From contig SSNU01000222.1 of assembly GCA_012064415.1 (NCBI GenBank), forward strand, positions 49,420 through 113,419: DNA of 64,000 bases, written 5' to 3'. The first letter of the stretch is position 1. The number at the start of each line of letters is the position of its first letter. This DNA comes from Gyrodactylus bullatarudis. Its lineage: Eukaryota > Platyhelminthes > Monogenea > Gyrodactylidea > Gyrodactylidae. The position numbers and the translations under genes are program-made. Of this stretch, positions 48,201 through 58,094 are shown in pieces. The notes beneath the pieces are model-generated. The model was not told the DNA's origin. It did no database searches and saw only the letters and a program-made list of their open reading frames with translations.

Positions 48201-50919
48201 GAAACCCTAGAGATGGCAGTTGATGCTTAACATCCAGTGGTGTTCTCGGAATTAACATGAATACCTCTAAGCTTCAAGAATTTCTATCTAGCATTGATTT
48301 GAAAATTAAGGTTTTAGCTCGGATCTGGACTGTATTATTTTGAATTGGTTACTTTTAAAATATATTATTTTAGAATGAAATATTTTTTTAATAACTAAAA
48401 GTCGAGTTGGCAGTTAAACGATAAATAGGAACTAAAAGACTATATTAAAATGAAGTAGGTTTTGTCTACAACAGATAAAACCTTACTATAGACGCTATGA
48501 TGGTTCTGTTATCAAGGTGGAAAATGTACACGTGTCTTGCAAATTCACACAAGGTGTAGCTCAGTGGAAACCAATACCGGAGGAGAAGAGAAAATTGATA
48601 AAAATTGACTAGGTGGTGTTGTCTCGATTCTCCATCTTTCCCTGTATATTCAAAATCTAGACTTGAACAAGCAGAATTTTACAAGTATGTAACCACTTCT
48701 ATCTTTTTGGAATAAAAAAGTGTCCAAATTCAATTTTCTTGAAATTTTTTATGTTTTTTTCAATGCTTGTCTGATAATTATAATTTTCCTCTCTTCCAAA
48801 TCCCAAAAATTAAGCAATTTTAAATTCGTTAAGGAATTTCTTTCTGACACTATTTCGAGAATCGAAACTCTCTTCACAGTCCAAAGTACGACCGAAAGTA
48901 AATTTTTCTTTTCACGTGAGAACTAAAGAACAGAAAATATTCCCATAATTTGCATTAATGAACGAGTTTGCATGATACACTTTTTTTGAATTTAGATTAA
49001 AAATTCCATGAAATGACAGCGTGTATGAAATAGAATGGAAGATCAAAGAATTTTCCCAAGGCAAATTCCCCTGGAGGGTAGGAATAAGATGATTAAATAC
49101 AAGATTTCATTATTTTTTGGCTGAAAATTACAGTAGACTAAGACAGTTTAAAAAGATAACTAGGTAGGACAAAATGTGCGCTTAAGCGAATCTTTGTTGG
49201 CGCTAAGGATGAATATTCAAATATATTTTATAAAAACATATCAATATCTTGTAAGAACTGGAGGCTTACTCGATTTGAAACAATGAAAAAGACCCGAAAA
49301 GGTTTTAAATTCCACAGAAGAGGTTGTCTCAACTACAGCAATTAAACTGGCCTAAGAAAAGTTTGAGCACTTTCAAAGCATTTTTCCTTCCTTCCTATTA
49401 GCGGCTATACAAAAAGATTATTTTTAATCTTTGCATCAAGTCTTAGGAATCCCCATACTTTGAAATATCTTTTTTTTGCAAAGGGTTAATATTCAAGTAT
49501 TGCAATCGTGTGTGATTTTTCCCATAAATTTTCTTTGCATTGGAAAGGTTGGTAATATGATGAACTCAACTCTAGTGAGAGAAATACAATTTAAAAGTCT
49601 GAAATTGCCTATTTAGTATTCGTTCAATGAAAATTTTACTAATCAAGTTATTCTTGATTTCACAATGCACTCGATAAATGGAAAGTATTGTAGTAACATT
49701 TTTACAATCGTGAATGTTCACTGATGTATTTAATCTGTCCAAAGTTGCAATGCATTTCGTATGTGTCATTTGAATTTTATTGGGAAAATGACAGCTGATG
49801 ATGATCGAAAGCTTTGAGTTTATAGAATAAAAAAGCAATAACAATATCTCAAATCTATGCTTATGATCGCTATGATCTAACAATCAAACTATACAGATAT
49901 TTTAATCAGCTGCAATTTTTATTGTTAATTCTTTGTATCAATGTGAATAAAAAAAGTACAAATTTGAACTTTAATTGAGTAATCTTTACCAGCGAGGACA
50001 ATTTTAAAAATTGAAAATCTCCAGTATCAGTTCCTCCGATCTTGATTTGGACCATATTCATACAAAGAGCTACTTAACAGATCAAATCTCCCCCCCCCTA
50101 TTTGGATGAGAAGGATTGTCTCTTCTGCCGCAATTTACCACAAGATTCCTCCTCCTCATGACCGCTGTTATGATCTACGCTCCTCAAGAGGTTTTACAAT
50201 ACTATTGACTACCCTGCACCCGCTCAGACACAGATTCCAATTAAATTTTAACGTTTTTAAAAACCAAAATATTATTGCAAACTTTGTACCAGATTCATGT
50301 AATTAATAATTACTAATTATTTTACTTATTTTTTCAAATAAAAATCTTATTTATATACAAGGGAAAAAATGTAACGAAGCTGTTTTTTTTCAAAGATTTA
50401 TGTATACACTCCCTACACTGTACAAACCTTTGGCCTTATCAAAGGAAATCAGTAAAACTGGTTCAGACAATCCTCTGATCGAGTGTAAAATTCACATACA
50501 GCAACTCATCACAGAAGACAAAGACCTCTTTTTTTAGAAACTATTTCTCTTGACTACTGACTACTACCTCAAAGTACTTATTTCCATACTACTGTAGTAT
50601 CAGATTTATAAATATTCTCAAAAACATAAATGCAACACTCAAATATATTTGACTTTGACCTAAACTGTCTTTAATTTTGTTTTTAAAGAATGAATAAATT
50701 AATTTGAATGCAGATTTTACCTGGATTTCTTAGCAAGCTTAGCTAAATATAACGAGAAAAAACGAAATTCTAGCCAAATTTAATCTATACATAATACATT
50801 ATAATATAAACTTTATCTTTATTAGAAGATGTGCAATGATGGAACTCACCTTGGTTTGAATCAGAAAAGGAAAAATTAAGACAGAAAAATAATTGAAGTA
50901 AGATTATCTCCACAATCAT
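33202..50919 (-). CDS. EVA-1-like transmembrane receptor with two SUEL-type lectin domains
   Basis: Seven exons keep phase: 50919-50850, 46906-46764, 43268-43151, 43070-42930, 39316-39125, 34071-33934 and 33899-33202, giving 499 residues. Exon 1 is a signal peptide (MIVEIILLQLFFCLNFSFS). Lectin domain 1 (about 40-110) shows STIQCPTKSLIKIDRINL, LAVCNDKTACNVEEV and MTEITYHC. Domain 2 (about 118-222) shows LCSDAYVELKCDF, LDITRLVVDTFCDNKAMC and LLLFHTC. A basic stalk leads to one membrane span (about 291-314, ILLILCLILLMLTFGIFFIL) with RRR after it, then a 185-residue tail. Two rhamnose-lectin-like domains, a span and a cytoplasmic tail match EVA1C/EVA-1, a co-receptor in axon guidance. The sugar-site residues of classic SUEL lectins are not conserved, so binding is open. 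Five introns exceed 80 nt, up to 5.1 kb. The join from 39125 to 34071 rests on phase and architecture. Orthology to EVA1C is likely, not proven. Confidence 0.78.
34954..35041 (+). repeat. 88-bp perfect direct repeat, left copy
   Basis: Identical base for base to 38487-38574. It contains the short palindrome CCCCATGGGG. The two copies delimit a 3.4-kb block with the hAT relic and the retroelement. Confidence 0.9.
35114..35371 (-). mobile_element. Possible hAT-type transposase fragment
   Basis: An 85-residue open stretch includes GISFRWIFRNDSHSLHAVCSSY, which resembles the (T)RW-S-R-D-S-L-A-V-SSY block of some hAT (zf-MYM type) transposases. There is nothing else to confirm it. It sits tail-outward next to the opposite-strand hAT relic. 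Confidence 0.3.
35430..36175 (+). mobile_element. Degenerate hAT-superfamily transposase
   Basis: Four frame pieces follow transposase order: 35430-35660 (KFNLLLTDAVRYI), 35680-35898 (ARWGTWLKATEYYSKNFQEVKR), 35807-36055, and 36074-36175 with the C-terminal dimerisation motif (CDIERSFSIMKNLFTDKR). The RWGTWL and ERSFS blocks are typical of hAT proteins. Frameshifts, a missing catalytic segment and stops make it inactive. It lies within intron 5 of the EVA-1-like gene on the opposite strand. Confidence 0.75.
36692..36991 (-). mobile_element. Gag-like or first ORF of a retroelement (99 residues)
   Basis: Starts MTSSQQAQKKTIFSESSPF, right after the AATAAA-bearing terminal region, and ends GFLIRYFK. 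No recognised domain. The right inverted arm carries the same ATG and first residues but is cut off after about nine codons. The codons for KKSSDNFEDLMKKEIFVNII are similar to the arm of the fold-back repeats found across the window. Confidence 0.45.
36966..37554 (-). repeat. Left arm of a large inverted repeat (retroelement terminal region)
   Basis: A 589-bp arm, nearly identical in reverse complement to 37914-38469. It contains the end of the Ser/Thr-rich ORF, then a putative promoter (TATATAAATATATC), a GTCGGT...ACCGAC stem and AATAAA, and ends before the first ORF. It has an extra 33-bp tandem duplication, the sole difference in length. Confidence 0.9.
37169..37792 (-). mobile_element. 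Retroelement-associated Ser/Thr/Gln-rich ORF
   Basis: About 207 residues: a folded-looking N-terminus (AVAKLVNEELPLLCAQKILG) then a low-complexity tail rich in Ser, Thr and Asn with basic clusters (KQQKRKGKQRKR), ending IDVFLTSPRV. The 11-residue unit RNLSTSPKQQK occurs twice in tandem here and once in the right arm. An in-frame stop lies just upstream of the N-terminal block, so the protein is truncated. No family recognised. Confidence 0.5.
37914..38469 (+). repeat. Right arm of a large inverted repeat (retroelement terminal region)
   Basis: A 556-bp arm, inverted partner of 36966-37554 across a 359-bp spacer. It carries the ORF tail (stop near 38266), TATA-like 38348-38360, a stem-forming GTCGGT/ACCGAC pair, AATAAA at 38396-38401 and the first ORF's ATG, then breaks off and meets the 88-bp direct repeat. 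Confidence 0.9.
38487..38574 (+). repeat. 88-bp perfect direct repeat, right copy
   Basis: Identical to 34954-35041; it begins 18 bp after the right inverted arm ends. Confidence 0.9.
39925..39985 (+). mobile_element. Penelope-like element end fragment
   Basis: Shares the pattern GATATATT, then ACCAAATGTA, ACATTTCTT and GGATCATCAGTG with 9510-9565, the region just downstream of the Penelope-like coding relic. It is probably a solo or 5'-truncated copy of that 3' end. Confidence 0.5.
40440..40570. repeat. C-tract dispersed repeat, copy 1
   Basis: ATTATTATT, then CTCCAAAAAATATTTCTTTAA, a run of about 12 C, GGATAAGAAAT, ACGCATAGATCTT and ACGTACTATAC. The same order is seen at 44880-45005. Confidence 0.6.
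41009..41072 (+). repeat. tRNA-like sequence, possible SINE head
   Basis: An A-box-like GTTGATTCAGCGG (41017-41029) is followed by a B-box-like TTTCGATTCTC (41055-41065). The spacing suits a Pol III internal promoter. No full cloverleaf can be drawn, so it is a tRNA-derived repeat rather than a gene. Confidence 0.4.
43269..46763. other. Long intron of the EVA-1-like gene (exons 2-3)
   Basis: Nothing coding seen. It contains dispersed-repeat remnants (43980-44240, 44747-44815, 45190-45440) and the second C-tract repeat (44880-45005). Confidence 0.5.
44880..45005. repeat. C-tract dispersed repeat, copy 2
   Basis: Aligns in order with 40440-40570: ATTATTTATTTAAACCTC, AAAAAATACTT, a run of about 9 C, GATAGGAAAT, ACGCAAAGATCTT and CGTGCTATAC. 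Confidence 0.6.
48551..48636 (+). repeat. tRNA-like sequence with perfect A box
   Basis: GGTGTAGCTCAGTGG (A box TAGCTCAGTGG at 48557-48567) is typical of tRNA-Ala. A degenerate B box, GTCTCGATTCTCC, follows at 48621-48633. The middle does not form an anticodon arm, so it is a decayed tRNA or SINE. Confidence 0.4.
50106..50306 (+). mobile_element. ORF tail of an unidentified mobile element, copy 1
   Basis: 66 residues starting MRRIVSSAAIYHK with YDLRSSRGFTILL and PLRHRFQLNFN. The product of 57909-58094 on the other strand aligns over its length. Two diverged copies that keep the same frame suggest the end of a transposon protein. Family not recognised. Confidence 0.45.
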
Positions 50920-51752
50920 TTGAGAGTTACAATCTGAGATTTGATTCAAGAAATTCCAACTAATATTGTATTGTTCATGTAAAAGAAAAGATTTCCTCTT
51001 TGCAGTTGTATTTATCAATTTATTTCCTGCGTTTGATTGGCTGAAATCAAACTATACTACTATTCAAAATTACTTGCAATAATTAATTGAATCCCCATGG
51101 TAAATTTGTAAGAAAATATTGCAAATTCTAAAATTTGACCTTCCCAAAAGACTAGCTGAGATTCATTTAGATGCGGGTCAATTAATTTGCATGATTCTAA
51201 TTTATTAAAAATGTAATTGATAGTGAAAGTATTATTTTAATAAGCAATTTACTTTAAAGTATATTCGTAAATAAGTGTTATAATCCTTCTGTAAAAAAGT
51301 AAGGATAAGTAGTACTAATTAGGAAATTTTCCACCTGAATATAATCAGAAAGAAAAATTAGTGCTTGTTCACAAAAATTTCTAGATTATCTATTAGATAA
51401 TATATAACATAATTTATCTTTGTGTTTATAATTGAGATTAAATGAACTCGTACTCCAAAATTTGGAGTCCAAATAAGGAGTCATTATTAAGGATTTTACA
51501 TTCAAAGTTAAATACTTTCATCAACGGCTTGAGTCTTTGTCAGCATATGATGCACGAATAAAATGATTAAAGCTTAAAATTTGAGAAAAACTTTAGTTAT
51601 AATTTATGACTCATAAAAGTTATATTATTAACTAAATTAGTTATAATATTCAAATTTGACGGAGATTCACCTAGACTAACAAAACGCAGAAAAAACTCCA
51701 AAAAGTTTTTAACCAGTTAATTATTTGAAAAAATAATATCGCCAAACCGAAA
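50920..51752. other. Intergenic region between the EVA-1-like gene and POLR3B
   Basis: Divergent spacer of 833 nt holding the promoters of both genes. It is very AT-rich; no other feature could be supported. Confidence 0.5.
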
Positions 51753-54700
51753 ATGAAGGATGACGAAAAAGAATCCATAGTTTCTTCATATCTTACTTCT
51801 AATGGTCTCATAAAGCTTCATCTCAATTCTTTTAACCAATTCATCGAGACCGATATTAAGAACATAATGCGTGCGAATAACAGAATTAGTGTTCCTGAAG
51901 CAAACTGGTGGCTTGAATATAACGACATTTATATTCGTTCACCTTCAGTAAATGACGGAGGTATCGTCGCTAGTAATGTGACACCTCATGACTGTAGAGT
52001 TCGTGAATTGACTTATGCTGGTGAAATTCTTGTTGATATGACCTTTATGCGACAAAATGAAATGGTATCCAAAAAAGGTGTCCTCATTGGTAAAATGCCA
52101 ATAATGCTTCGTAGTTCTGCTTGCATTCTTAATGGAAAGACAAAGAATCAGCTCATGTCATTAAAGGAATGTCCCCTAGATCCAGGTGGATATTTTATTA
52201 TAAATGGTGTCGAAAAGGTTGTCCTTATGCAAGAACAATTGAGTAAAAATAAGATTATTATCGAAGAAGATTCCTCCAAGTCATTAATCTGTAGTGTCAC
52301 ATCCACCTCTGCACAAATGAAGAGTAAAACCAACATTTATTGTAAAGACTCAAAAATATTTCTCGCCCACAAATCATTTACAACAGATATTCCCATAAGT
52401 ATCCTAATGAAAGCCATGAACGTTGAGAGTGATCGGGAAATGTTATTCCTAATTGGTGAGGAAGAATGGATTTGGTCTTTCTTCATACCAACAATAAAGT
52501 ATGCAAAGGACTTGGAAGTTCATTCTAACTTGGACGCGTGTAAATGGATTTTGTCCAAATACAAAATGCCCCGATATAAAATAGCTCGCGGTGAAAGTGC
52601 AGCTAAAATGAACCAATCTGCCCAGGATCTTATTCATGAAATTCAATGCTTACTCAGAGATATTATTATAACCCATGTGCCGTGTGAAAAATTTAATTTC
52701 ACCGATAGGAACATTTTCCTTGGTCAAATGGTACGCCATCTGATTTTGGCTATATCTGGAAAAATATCTTTGGACGATCGTGATTTCTTTGGTAATAAAC
52801 GTCTTGAATTGGCCGGAAACTTGATTGGCTTACTATTCGAAGATGTTTTTAAGACCTTTAATGAAGATCTATGGATGACGGTGTCTCGCATGGACGCAAA
52901 GAGGCGATGCGGTCCTCTAGACATTAGTAAACACATCAAGAGTTGGATGATTACTGAAAAGTTGAGCAAAGCAATTTCTTCTGGAAATTGGATCATTAAA
53001 CGTTTCCGTATGATGCGTCAAGGTGTTACACAGGTAATAAAAACTTTTCTTAAAATATATTACTAGCTTGTTTCTCGACTGTCATATGTCGCTGCAATGG
53101 GTCACATGACAAGAGTTACGAGTCAATTCGAGAAAACCCGAAAAATTGCCGGTCCCAGGTCTATTCATTCAAGTCAATGGGGCTTCATTTGTACTAGTGA
53201 TACTCCAGAAGGTGAAGGCTGTGGTCTCATTAAAAATGTATCCATCATGGCCAATATTACAACTGAAGTTGAAGACACAAAGCTCATTGCCTTGTTGAAA
53301 CAGTTGAATGTCTTCTCTATTCAATTAAGAACCCACAAAGATACAGAGTTTGTCTTTCACCTTTAATTTGCTCACTTTAGATACGTGGTTTTCGTTAATG
53401 GTAAACCTGTTGGGATAACTGTTGACCCTGAATACCTTGTCTCTGCAATAAGAGGACTAAGACGTACACGTCATGTTCATGAGTTTGTCTCCATCCACAA
53501 ACGGGATGTCACAAGGACCGTCAACATTGTCAGCGATAGTGGTCGTCTCTGTAGACCTTACATAATCGTTACAAACGGCAAGTCACGACTCACTAGAAAT
53601 ATCATTGAAGTAAGTTAAAAATCTTTTCATCTTTCCCTTAAGGACCTGACTAATAAAGTGATCAACTGGAATGATCTTCTTGACAAGGGAATCGTGGAAT
53701 ATCTAGATGCTAACGAGTTATTGGATTGTCTTATTGCCCTTGATGAGAAGCTTTTAACATTAGAGACTACACATTTGGAAATTGATACCTCTACAATTCT
53801 GGGTGTTGTTGCGGGCCTCATTCCGTATCCACATCATAATCAGTCGCCTAGAAACACCTATCAATGTGCCATGGGTAAGCAAGCCTTGGGTCAAGTGGCA
53901 TTGAATCAGACCATACGCTTTGATACTGTCCAATATCAGATGAATTATCCCCAAAAGCCCTTGGTTCAGACCAAAACCATTCGTCAGATGCACTTTGATG
54001 AACTACCAGCTGGCCAGAATGCAATTGTCGCTGTCATGTCTTACACAGGATACGATATTGAAGATGCCCTAATAATTAACAAGGCTTCCCTTGATAGAGG
54101 ATTTGCCAGGGCCTCTGTGTACCGAAGGGCAAGTGCAACCCTCAAGATGCATGACAAGGGCATTCATGACCGTCTCATGGGCCCTGCTGTTGATCGAGGT
54201 TAGTTTTACATCTTGTACAAAACTTGATGAAAAAATAATCAAACATCACCTTGTCAGATACTGGGAAAGCCAAAAGAGGTGAAGAATTACTTGGCGCTGA
54301 CGGTACTCCTTATGTTGGAGCTCGTGTTCGTGATCGTCAAATCATTATTAACAAGGAGTTCCCCTGTGTTAAAACAGCAAATGTCGCTCAGGACAATGCT
54401 GGCCAATCAGGGATTCACTCTGGAACTCCAGATACAATTGTGAGTAGTTGAATGAGAAAGTTGAATGTAAAAATTAGAATTTTCTCATTTTCTTCAAATT
54501 TCAGATTGAATTCAAACGTGCCCCCATTGATTACAAGGGAATTGAACCTTCTTATGTTGACAAAGTCATGTTCTCTACCTCTGAAAATAACCAAGCTGTG
54601 GTCAAGATTTTGTTGAGACAGACACGTCGTCCTGAAATTGGCGACAAGTTCAGTTCTAGACACGGTCAAAAGGGTGTCGTCGGCATGATTTATTCTCGGT

Positions 54701-55359
54701 GTGATATGCCATTTTCTATGCAAGGTCTTGTACCCGATATGATCATGAATCCGCATGGTTTCCCCTCTCGTATGACTGTTGGAAAATTGATTGAGTTACT
54801 TGGCGGCAAAGCCGGATCATTAGAGGGAAAAATTAAGGATGCTTCTTGTTTCTCTGGTGATTCTGTTGAGGATTTATCAAAAATTCTCCAAGATCATGGT
54901 CACAATTATCTGGGGAAAGAAATTCTCTACTCTGGCGTTACAGGGCAACCTTTAGAAGCCTACATATACTTTGGCCCAGTTTACTATCAACGTTTAAAGC
55001 ACATGGTGGTTGATAAAGTCCATGCAAGAAGTCGTGGCCCAGTGACAGCACTAACACGTCAACCCACCGAAGGTAGAAGTCGAGAAGGTGGTCTCAGAGT
55101 TGGTGAAATGGAAAGAGATTGTTTTATCGCTTATGGAGCTAGCCATTTGCTCCTCGAACGCTTCCTTACCAGTTCGGATGCTTACGAGGCGTTCATCTGT
55201 GAAACATGTGGCTTGATTGCGACTAGCAAAAAATGGTGCCAATATTGCAGAAAAAGTACAGATATATGTAGCATTATAATGCCATATGCCTGTAAATTAT
55301 TATTGCAAGAACTTATGTGTATGAGAATTCTTCCAAGAATAGCAGTTAAAGATAAATAA
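51753..55359 (+). CDS. POLR3B: RNA polymerase III second-largest subunit (RPC2)
   Basis: Six exons (51753-53033, 53067-53347, 53381-53609, 53643-54198, 54258-54439, 54505-55359) encode 1127 residues, against 1133 in human. The protein forms the active-site cleft with RPC1 and makes tRNA, 5S and other small RNAs in the nucleus. Seen in order: HECRLRD-like [110 protein letters not shown], the hybrid-binding [47 protein letters not shown], and the C-terminal zinc ribbon (Cys1075, 1078, 1088, 1091). The first three introns are 33 nt each, the others 59 and 65. The start sits at the usual distance from the protrusion, though the N-terminus is about 25 residues shorter than human. AATAAA overlaps the end. 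Confidence 0.96.
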
Positions 55360-55399
55360 AAAATTTATTGTCAATAAATTATAAAATTTACAATATTAT

Positions 55400-55783
55400 T
55401 TAAGTTATTATATTAGAGAGATATCTCTGGAGCTTAATTATGGGTATTCCGCATGGTATTGTGATTGATGGATCACTGGAATCGAGGAGAATAAATCCGT
55501 TTTCTGTCCAGCGGAAATGAAATGAGACACCCTTAAAAACGAAGGATACAAGTTTTTGCTCTCTATTTAAATTAAACGAATCACAAGAAGAAAGTTTATC
55601 AAGTTCTGATTGTATGATGCTTTCAGTCCTTTCTTTGACAGATAAATCGTGTAAATAGCTGAGATCCGATTCTGAAGTTAGATTATCTGAGACAAGTTTC
55701 AAAGTAACTAAGTTAACCTGTTCAAGTTTGCCTATAGATTCATTTTTGTAAAATACTTTATTTCCAGTGATTTTAAAATCCAT
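55400..55783 (-). CDS. Small single-exon protein of unknown function (127 aa)
   Basis: Intact frame from MDFKITGNKVFYKNESIGKL to LQRYLSNIIT. No family recognised. The middle is predicted helical and charged (SVKERTESIIQSELDKL); the C-terminal half alternates hydrophobic and polar residues (VSFVFKGVSFHFRW, GFILLDSSD), as in a small beta domain. No signal peptide or membrane span. It ends 40 nt from the convergent POLR3B stop, and the short intergenic spacing and clean frame favour a real gene. No intron is needed. A kinetochore- or repair-type small subunit is possible, but that is speculation. Confidence 0.6.
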   Translation of the reverse strand: MDFKITGNKVFYKNESIGKLEQVNLVTLKLVSDNLTSESDLSYLHDLSVKERTESIIQSELDKLSSCDSFNLNREQKLVSFVFKGVSFHFRWTENGFILLDSSDPSITIPCGIPIIKLQRYLSNIIT

Positions 55784-56339
55784 TACTTTATAGAAACTTT
55801 TGATTCAAACAGTTTCTATAAAATTACCAACAAATTGTTTTAACTTTAACGGGAATATTTTTGAATTTAAAATTTAGTTAATTGCAAATTTTTTGCGCAT
55901 ATTATATCATTTATGATATTAGTCATATTTTATCCTGAATGGTAAACTGTTATCTCTAGTGAATTTCGTCTTAAAGTTTTTTTATGCTGGGCAAATCAAG
56001 CAGAATTTTTTCGAGCTATCTAAATTCAATAATCTATGAGTTCCGATTAGAATACTGCATAAATTTTTCAAAGGGGACTTTTATAGATCAGTATCTTAAC
56101 TCACAAACTTTTTATTTTGCATTACATTAATTGTTTATCAAATTCACCTCGAATCCGAGTATGTTTACCAAGTCCTCAATGCAATGCAGAATACTAATAT
56201 AAAATGTTTGTGTTTACTTGTGAGTAGACATATTATCTAGGAGAAATTAAAGATTAAAATAAAATCTATCATGTTTTTCTCACACAAACATTTATTAAAA
56301 AAGAAAGCTTTGATTGTTCAGAAGACATGGTCTAATTCC
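55784..56339. other. Spacer between the 127-aa gene and LC8
   Basis: AT-rich; it must hold the promoter of the 127-aa gene and the 3' UTR of the dynein light chain gene. Nothing else seen. Confidence 0.5.
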
Positions 56340-56698
56340 TTATCCACATTTGAAGAGAAGAATACTGAGATTTTCCAAGTAAAAATAGATGAAATGTTTT
56401 GTTTCATGGGTCACATAGCTAAAGTTATTTCAAATTAGATGAGAATGTATAATTACCTTCCGAAATTCTTCCCAACAACACATTGCCAGTGAGGATTAAA
56501 CTTTTTATCCATTTCCTTTTTGATAAAGGCAGCAATGTCTTTTTCAACCTTGAATTGATCCATAGCGTAACTGGCTACCTCAACTGCCTCCTCTTGCATT
56601 TCTTGTGACATGTCAGTATTTTTAACGACAGCCTTGCGTTCATGTCCAGCTGGAGGTCGAGATCCAGATCTTGATCTTGCTTCACTAGTGTAATACAT
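56340..56698 (-). CDS. DYNLL: LC8-type dynein light chain with N-terminal extension
   Basis: Exons 56698-56457 and 56418-56340 (38-nt intron) encode 106 residues; LC8 is normally 89. The core is unmistakable: [49 protein letters not shown] and [17 protein letters not shown]8 is a homodimeric hub that binds TQT-like motifs in dynein intermediate chain and many other partners. Odd points: an 18-residue extension rich in Arg, Ser and Gly ([15 protein letters not shown]) and a changed C-terminus, [11 protein letters not shown], where LC8 has GQVA(I/V)LLFKSG. It is therefore likely a diverged paralogue rather than the main LC8 gene. Confidence 0.88.
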
Positions 56699-57112
56699 TT
56701 CAATTTGAAAATTTACTCAAATCAACTTTTGAGTGATCTCTTATAGAGAAAGTCTCTAGCGTGGTAAACATATCAAAGGCTCCTTCTTACACTCTTTCTC
56801 TTACCCCTCCCAACCTGTCCGTTTCCATCAAAAAGGGTTAGTGTTGTTTGAGTTTCAGAAGTTGATCTTTTCTATCTCACATTTAGAAAAAGAACTTTTA
56901 CTCAAATTTCATTGGCTCCTGTTAAAATTAAACACAATTGATGAGCATACAGGTAGAATTTCTGAAAAACGGACTATGTACACAAGAAAGGTGTTGAGCG
57001 GGGGTGTGATCTGCTTTAATACAGTGTAGTTCTCTCATTCCTAAATGTTTGTGTACAAAATGTCTAGGAGGCTTTCTTTTTTCTCACTCACGGTAATAAA
57101 TAACATCGTCAT

Positions 57113-57128
57113 CATGGCAAAAACTAAG
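57113..57128 (+). CDS. Possible first coding exon, ribosomal-protein-like (eL29?)
   Basis: ATGG in good context opens MAKTK, followed at once by a donor, A|GTAAGTG. A pyrimidine tract (CTTTCTTTTTTCTC, about 57071-57084) lies shortly upstream, as in TOP mRNAs of ribosomal proteins, and a split right after MAK-x-K(N) would fit eL29 (MAKSKN). No second exon was found in the window, so the call is weak. Confidence 0.22.
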
Positions 57129-57908
57129 AGTAAGTGAATGTGGACTCATTCTCATGTTTTCAAACCTCTCTTCTCTTTTTAAAAAGTACGAATTTATCAA
57201 TAATTTCATTCTAATTTCTATCCGATTCTAATATTTTCTAGAGAGAGGCTGTCACTAAAATTAGCCAAACGTTTCATCATTTAAAATGTACTTTTCTAGA
57301 TTTTGTACTGGAAGAAGTTTAGCATTTAAAAAGAGTTAAAAATTCACTTGAAGAATTATGCTTGGCTCCAAGTTATAAATGAGAGAGTTTCTTGAAAAAA
57401 AACTTCTCTATCAGACTCAGGCTAGCACAGACGTGAGATTGATTTTCACTTAAAATTTCTTCTCTAACTTTGAGAAAAGGTTGAATGAAAAAAATTATTT
57501 CCGAGTTGAGATATTTTATTGATAAATCAATTTTTCATTTTTTTATTTTGAGAAATATTTGATTCACCTTCTTTTATTAAATTTGCTTCATTTTGATTCA
57601 AACATTTAAAAAAGATGATAGAGAATTTTTCAGTGATCCAAATTAGTTAAAATATTCGGCAATAAACCTACAAATCTTTTCCCGCCAAAAATATTTTTAA
57701 CTAGAAATGGATATTTAAAACAACATTCATCTAAAGGAAATTGCCTTCAACATACCGTATCTAAAAGTTATCCTTAATGTTCATCAATAAAAGATTTGAT
57801 AACATTGAACGCTTTCTCTATTGATACACTTGAGAACCAATATTTAAAATTTAAACTATATACAAAATAGTTAGAAAAATGTGTTTCTGGAATGATGTTC
57901 TTTTTAAA

Positions 57909-58094
57909 TTAATCACACAAGGTATTAATGTTTGCATTAGGGATATTGTTAATATCAATTTGGAATCTATGGGTAATCGGGAGAATATTTGATAATAGAA
58001 TGGAGAAACCCTGTTTTTGTCTAAGATTGTAATACTGGGATCTAGGATATTGAGTATTTCTATAGAGGATTATAGAAGCAGATATTCTTCTCAT
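57909..58094 (-). mobile_element. ORF tail of an unidentified mobile element, copy 2
   Basis: 61 residues starting MRRISASIILYRN with YYNLRQKQGFSILL and PITHRFQIDIN. It parallels the 50106-50306 product position by position, including the MRRI start and HRFQ. Confidence 0.45.

Larger units (their letters stand above)
46907..50849. other. First intron of the EVA-1-like gene
   Basis: 3.9 kb without a supported gene. It includes a tRNA-like sequence (48551-48636) and the ORF tail at 50106-50306 that recurs at 57909-58094. Confidence 0.5.

Noticed and set aside
49572..49883. 103-residue minus-strand frame in intron 1 of the EVA-1-like gene
   Set aside because: No recognised domain. The CTGATGATG-rich part hints at a Penelope-type end, but the similarity is too short to claim.
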